Source: Desulfuromonadales bacterium (GTDB lineage Bacteria; Desulfobacterota; Desulfuromonadia; Desulfuromonadales; BM103). Taken from it: a DNA stretch of 6,953 nucleotides. The DNA lies in contig DAOWJU010000049.1 of the NCBI GenBank assembly GCA_030640215.1, forward strand, positions 1 through 6,953, given 5' to 3'. Positions 5,471-6,953 of this stretch are shown piece after piece. Under the pieces are notes generated by a model. That model was not told the DNA's origin, did no database searches, and saw only the letters and a program-made list of their open reading frames with translations. The translations under genes were made by a program, and so were the position numbers. Within the stretch, counting starts at the first letter, position 1, and each line of letters begins with the position of its first letter.

Positions 5471-6454
5471 ATGGTTGAGCTGTATCGACAGTTTCAGAAG
5501 CGCCCCTTGGCGACCAAGCTTTCACTTGCGGTCGCTTTGGGCGGGAGCCTGCTCACCCTGATTCAGATCATCCTGCTGGAGAGCGGACTGGATGGCATCT
5601 GCTTCAGCGGAGGATGCGAGATTGTCGACAGCCAGACCACGATTCCACCAGTTTTTTTCAACTTTTTCGGACTGGTCTTCTTTCAGGCGGTCTTTTGGTG
5701 TGCCTGGGCCGGGCGAAGAAGCAAGGATTTGCAATTCTACGTCCGCATGCTTCTGCTCGCCGGTTTGGCCGCTGAGGGCGTGCTGGTTTCTTTTCAATAT
5801 GTTGTCGTCGAAACCTTCTGTACCTATTGCCTGATCGTTTTTTCACTGGTGGTCCTACTCAATCTCCTGCACGGTCTGCACCATGCCGTGACCAGCGCCG
5901 CCATATTTGTCGCTGTTGTGATAGCTTTCTCGACTCTGCAGTTCAAGGCAACGACATCTGGATCTAGCGATGCAGGGATCAAGGACCTTGGAAAAGGGGC
6001 TTACGCAGTCCTTCCGGGAGAGGAAAGCAAGCCGAAGCTCGCCCTGTTCTTCTCGTCGACCTGCCCGCACTGTGAAAGAGTGATCAAATCGCTGCAGCAG
6101 GGGACGACCTGCACGGTCAGTTTCAATCCGGTGAGTAAGGTTACGAAATTTCCGTTAACAACATTGGTGACCAACGAACACTACGATGTCGGTGTCAACA
6201 GGACATTCATGATGTCTCTCGGCCAAAAATCTATTCCAGTTCTCCTGGTTGAACAGCAAAAGCATATTCAACTGATCAGCGGGGGAAATGCGATCATGAA
6301 CTACTTGGACAAATCATGTCGCTTACCCTCCGCTACTCCACCTCCGAAGCAGACTTTGAACATCTTCGAACCAACCAAAGAGCTCGTCTTACTGATACAG
6401 GACGATTCTTGTTCGGATGACGTGGATTGTGAGGAGATAAAAACAGAGCATTAA
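5471..6454 (+). CDS. VKOR (vitamin K epoxide reductase-like) – thioredoxin-fold fusion, membrane disulfide oxidase
   Basis: I choose ATG 5471 (327 aa): GAGGAG lies nine bases upstream, while the in-frame TTG 5426 and GTG 5444 fall inside the palindromic element and lack ribosome sites. The VKOR domain occupies about residues 15-157 with five hydrophobic spans. It has the loop cysteines Cys44 and Cys49 followed by IVDSQ, and the active-site CTYC (117-120) at the start of span 4. A linker leads to a thioredoxin-fold domain with CPHC (198-201) and a cis-Pro-like SIPV (254-257). This order matches bacterial VKOR homologues such as the cyanobacterial one, in which quinone-linked VKOR reoxidises its fused thioredoxin partner to make disulfides in exported proteins. 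The tail is unusual: about 40 extra residues, acidic, with Cys314 and Cys320 (CSDDVDC). The thioredoxin domain should face the periplasm. The gene is alone between its promoter and a terminator at 6562-6592, and merR follows. Confidence 0.85.
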   Translation: MVELYRQFQKRPLATKLSLAVALGGSLLTLIQIILLESGLDGICFSGGCEIVDSQTTIPPVFFNFFGLVFFQAVFWCAWAGRRSKDLQFYVRMLLLAGLAAEGVLVSFQYVVVETFCTYCLIVFSLVVLLNLLHGLHHAVTSAAIFVAVVIAFSTLQFKATTSGSSDAGIKDLGKGAYAVLPGEESKPKLALFFSSTCPHCERVIKSLQQGTTCTVSFNPVSKVTKFPLTTLVTNEHYDVGVNRTFMMSLGQKSIPVLLVEQQKHIQLISGGNAIMNYLDKSCRLPSATPPPKQTLNIFEPTKELVLLIQDDSCSDDVDCEEIKTEH

Positions 6455-6561
6455 CACTTGCCTGGAAGCGAAGTGAGGTGTGTCAGTCGGAGGGCATTCA
6501 GGACACCAACGAAATCAGGCAATTTTGATCTACCAAACCTTCTGATACAACTTCTGAGACT

Positions 6562-6592
6562 CTCCGCTTTGTAAATCTGCGGAGTTTTTTTT
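6562..6592 (+). terminator. Rho-independent terminator after the VKOR fusion gene
   Basis: CTCCGC (6562-6567) pairs with GCGGAG (6579-6584) across an 11-base loop, followed by eight T (6585-6592). The stem is short but G/C-rich. It is about 108 bases after the stop codon, and it insulates the following MerR promoter. Confidence 0.78.
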
Positions 6593-6603
6593 GTCAGTTG
6601 TGT

Positions 6604-6635
6604 TTGCCGCCGTACAATGGTACGGAGTTTATAAT
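6604..6635 (+). promoter_or_regulatory. MerR-type promoter/operator with a 20-bp spacer
   Basis: TTGCCG (6604-6609) and a perfect TATAAT (6630-6635) are separated by 20 bases rather than 17. Within the spacer is the palindrome CCGTAC-AATG-GTACGG (6610-6625). The over-long spacer with an operator between -35 and -10 is the hallmark of MerR-activated promoters, and the half-sites match the mer operator of Tn501/Tn21 (CCGTAC...GTACGG). It points into merR itself, so the regulator probably controls its own operon, as in Gram-positive mer operons. Confidence 0.88.
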
Positions 6636-6656
6636 AATAACTGAAGGGAGATAGCA

Positions 6657-6953
6657 ATGAAGGGGTTAACTATTGGCAAGCTGGCCACAAAAGCGAACGT
6701 GGGAGTAGAGACGGTTCGTTTCTACGAACGCCAAGGTCTGATTGAGCAACCACAGAAGCCAAGCAAGGGTTTTCGCCGATACCCACCGGAGACGGTGAGA
6801 AGGATTCAGTTCGTACGCCGTGCTAAAGGGTTGGGCTTCACCCTCAAGGAGATTTCCGAACTGCTTGATCTGCGTTTTGACCCAGAAAGGAGTTGTGTTG
6901 AGGTCAGAGATATAGCGGAAACAAAGATCAGCAATGTCGAGAGGCGTGTTGCC
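6657..6953 (+). CDS. merR: MerR-family metal-responsive transcriptional regulator, 3' end outside window
   Basis: The ATG at 6657 follows AAGGGAG (6644-6650) with a six-base gap. The first 99 residues are present and there is no stop before the window end. The N-terminal winged helix-turn-helix is clear: LTIGKLATKANVGVETVRFY (4-23), ERQGLIEQP (24-32) and GFRRYP (38-43). The LGFTLKEISELLDL block (59-72) continues the MerR DNA-binding domain. Cys80 (in DPERSC) aligns with Cys82 of Tn501 MerR, one of three mercury ligands, and with the first metal-binding Cys of ZntR/PbrR-type proteins. The remaining ligands lie past the edge. The binding site just upstream matches the mer operator, so mercury is the best guess. 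Zinc, lead or cadmium are alternatives. MerR proteins act as cytoplasmic dimers that bend the long-spacer promoter when metal binds. The target genes are likely downstream in the same operon. Confidence 0.85.
   Translation, partial: MKGLTIGKLATKANVGVETVRFYERQGLIEQPQKPSKGFRRYPPETVRRIQFVRRAKGLGFTLKEISELLDLRFDPERSCVEVRDIAETKISNVERRVA

Noticed and set aside
6451..6656. Minus-strand frame between the VKOR gene and merR, as a divergent mer gene
   Set aside because: It crosses the terminator and the MerR operator/promoter, and the product has no mercury-transport or other recognisable features.

Overview
The window looks like chromosomal DNA of a Gram-negative bacterium of moderate GC content. Family choices (an RlmI-type rRNA methyltransferase, an ArsP/DUF318-type permease, a VKOR-thioredoxin fusion and a mercury-type MerR with its operator) and the style of the intergenic palindromes fit a Desulfuromonas/Geobacter-like anaerobe. 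That placement is inference from gene content, not a search result.

Left part (1-1872): the C-terminal piece of an alkaline-phosphatase-superfamily protein runs in from the left edge and ends at a hairpin terminator. The terminator overlaps the stop codon of a convergent, RlmI-like 23S rRNA methyltransferase gene on the minus strand. That protein lacks the cysteine expected in motif VI of RlmI. A 321-base gap with a G/C-rich palindrome (2066-2089) separates it from a divergent, unrecognised 208-aa soluble protein gene with a very strong Shine-Dalgarno (2194-2820).

Middle part (2844-4993): a membrane permease of the ArsP/DUF318 (COG0701) family with a Cys/His-rich cytoplasmic loop lies on the minus strand. 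It is divergent from a UbiE-like SAM methyltransferase. The 368 bases between them hold an extended -10 promoter for the methyltransferase, a possible switchable leader for the permease, and a separate imperfect dyad. The methyltransferase ends in a strong intrinsic terminator.

Right part (4994-6953): a good sigma70-type promoter (TTGACG-17-TATATT) is followed by a 169-bp imperfect palindrome with perfect 14-bp terminal inverted repeats, a MITE-like element. Immediately after it come the ribosome binding site and ATG of a VKOR-thioredoxin fusion, a membrane disulfide-forming enzyme. The element therefore seems to have inserted into the 5' leader of this gene. After a terminator comes a textbook MerR-type promoter, with a 20-bp spacer containing CCGTAC-N4-GTACGG, driving a merR gene cut by the right edge. 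This merR probably opens a mercury or heavy-metal resistance operon outside the window.

The metal permease, the thiol-oxidising VKOR fusion and the MerR regulator suggest a loose theme of metal and thiol handling. They are separate transcription units and joint function is not proven. I saw no CRISPR array, tRNA, rRNA or complete transposase gene.
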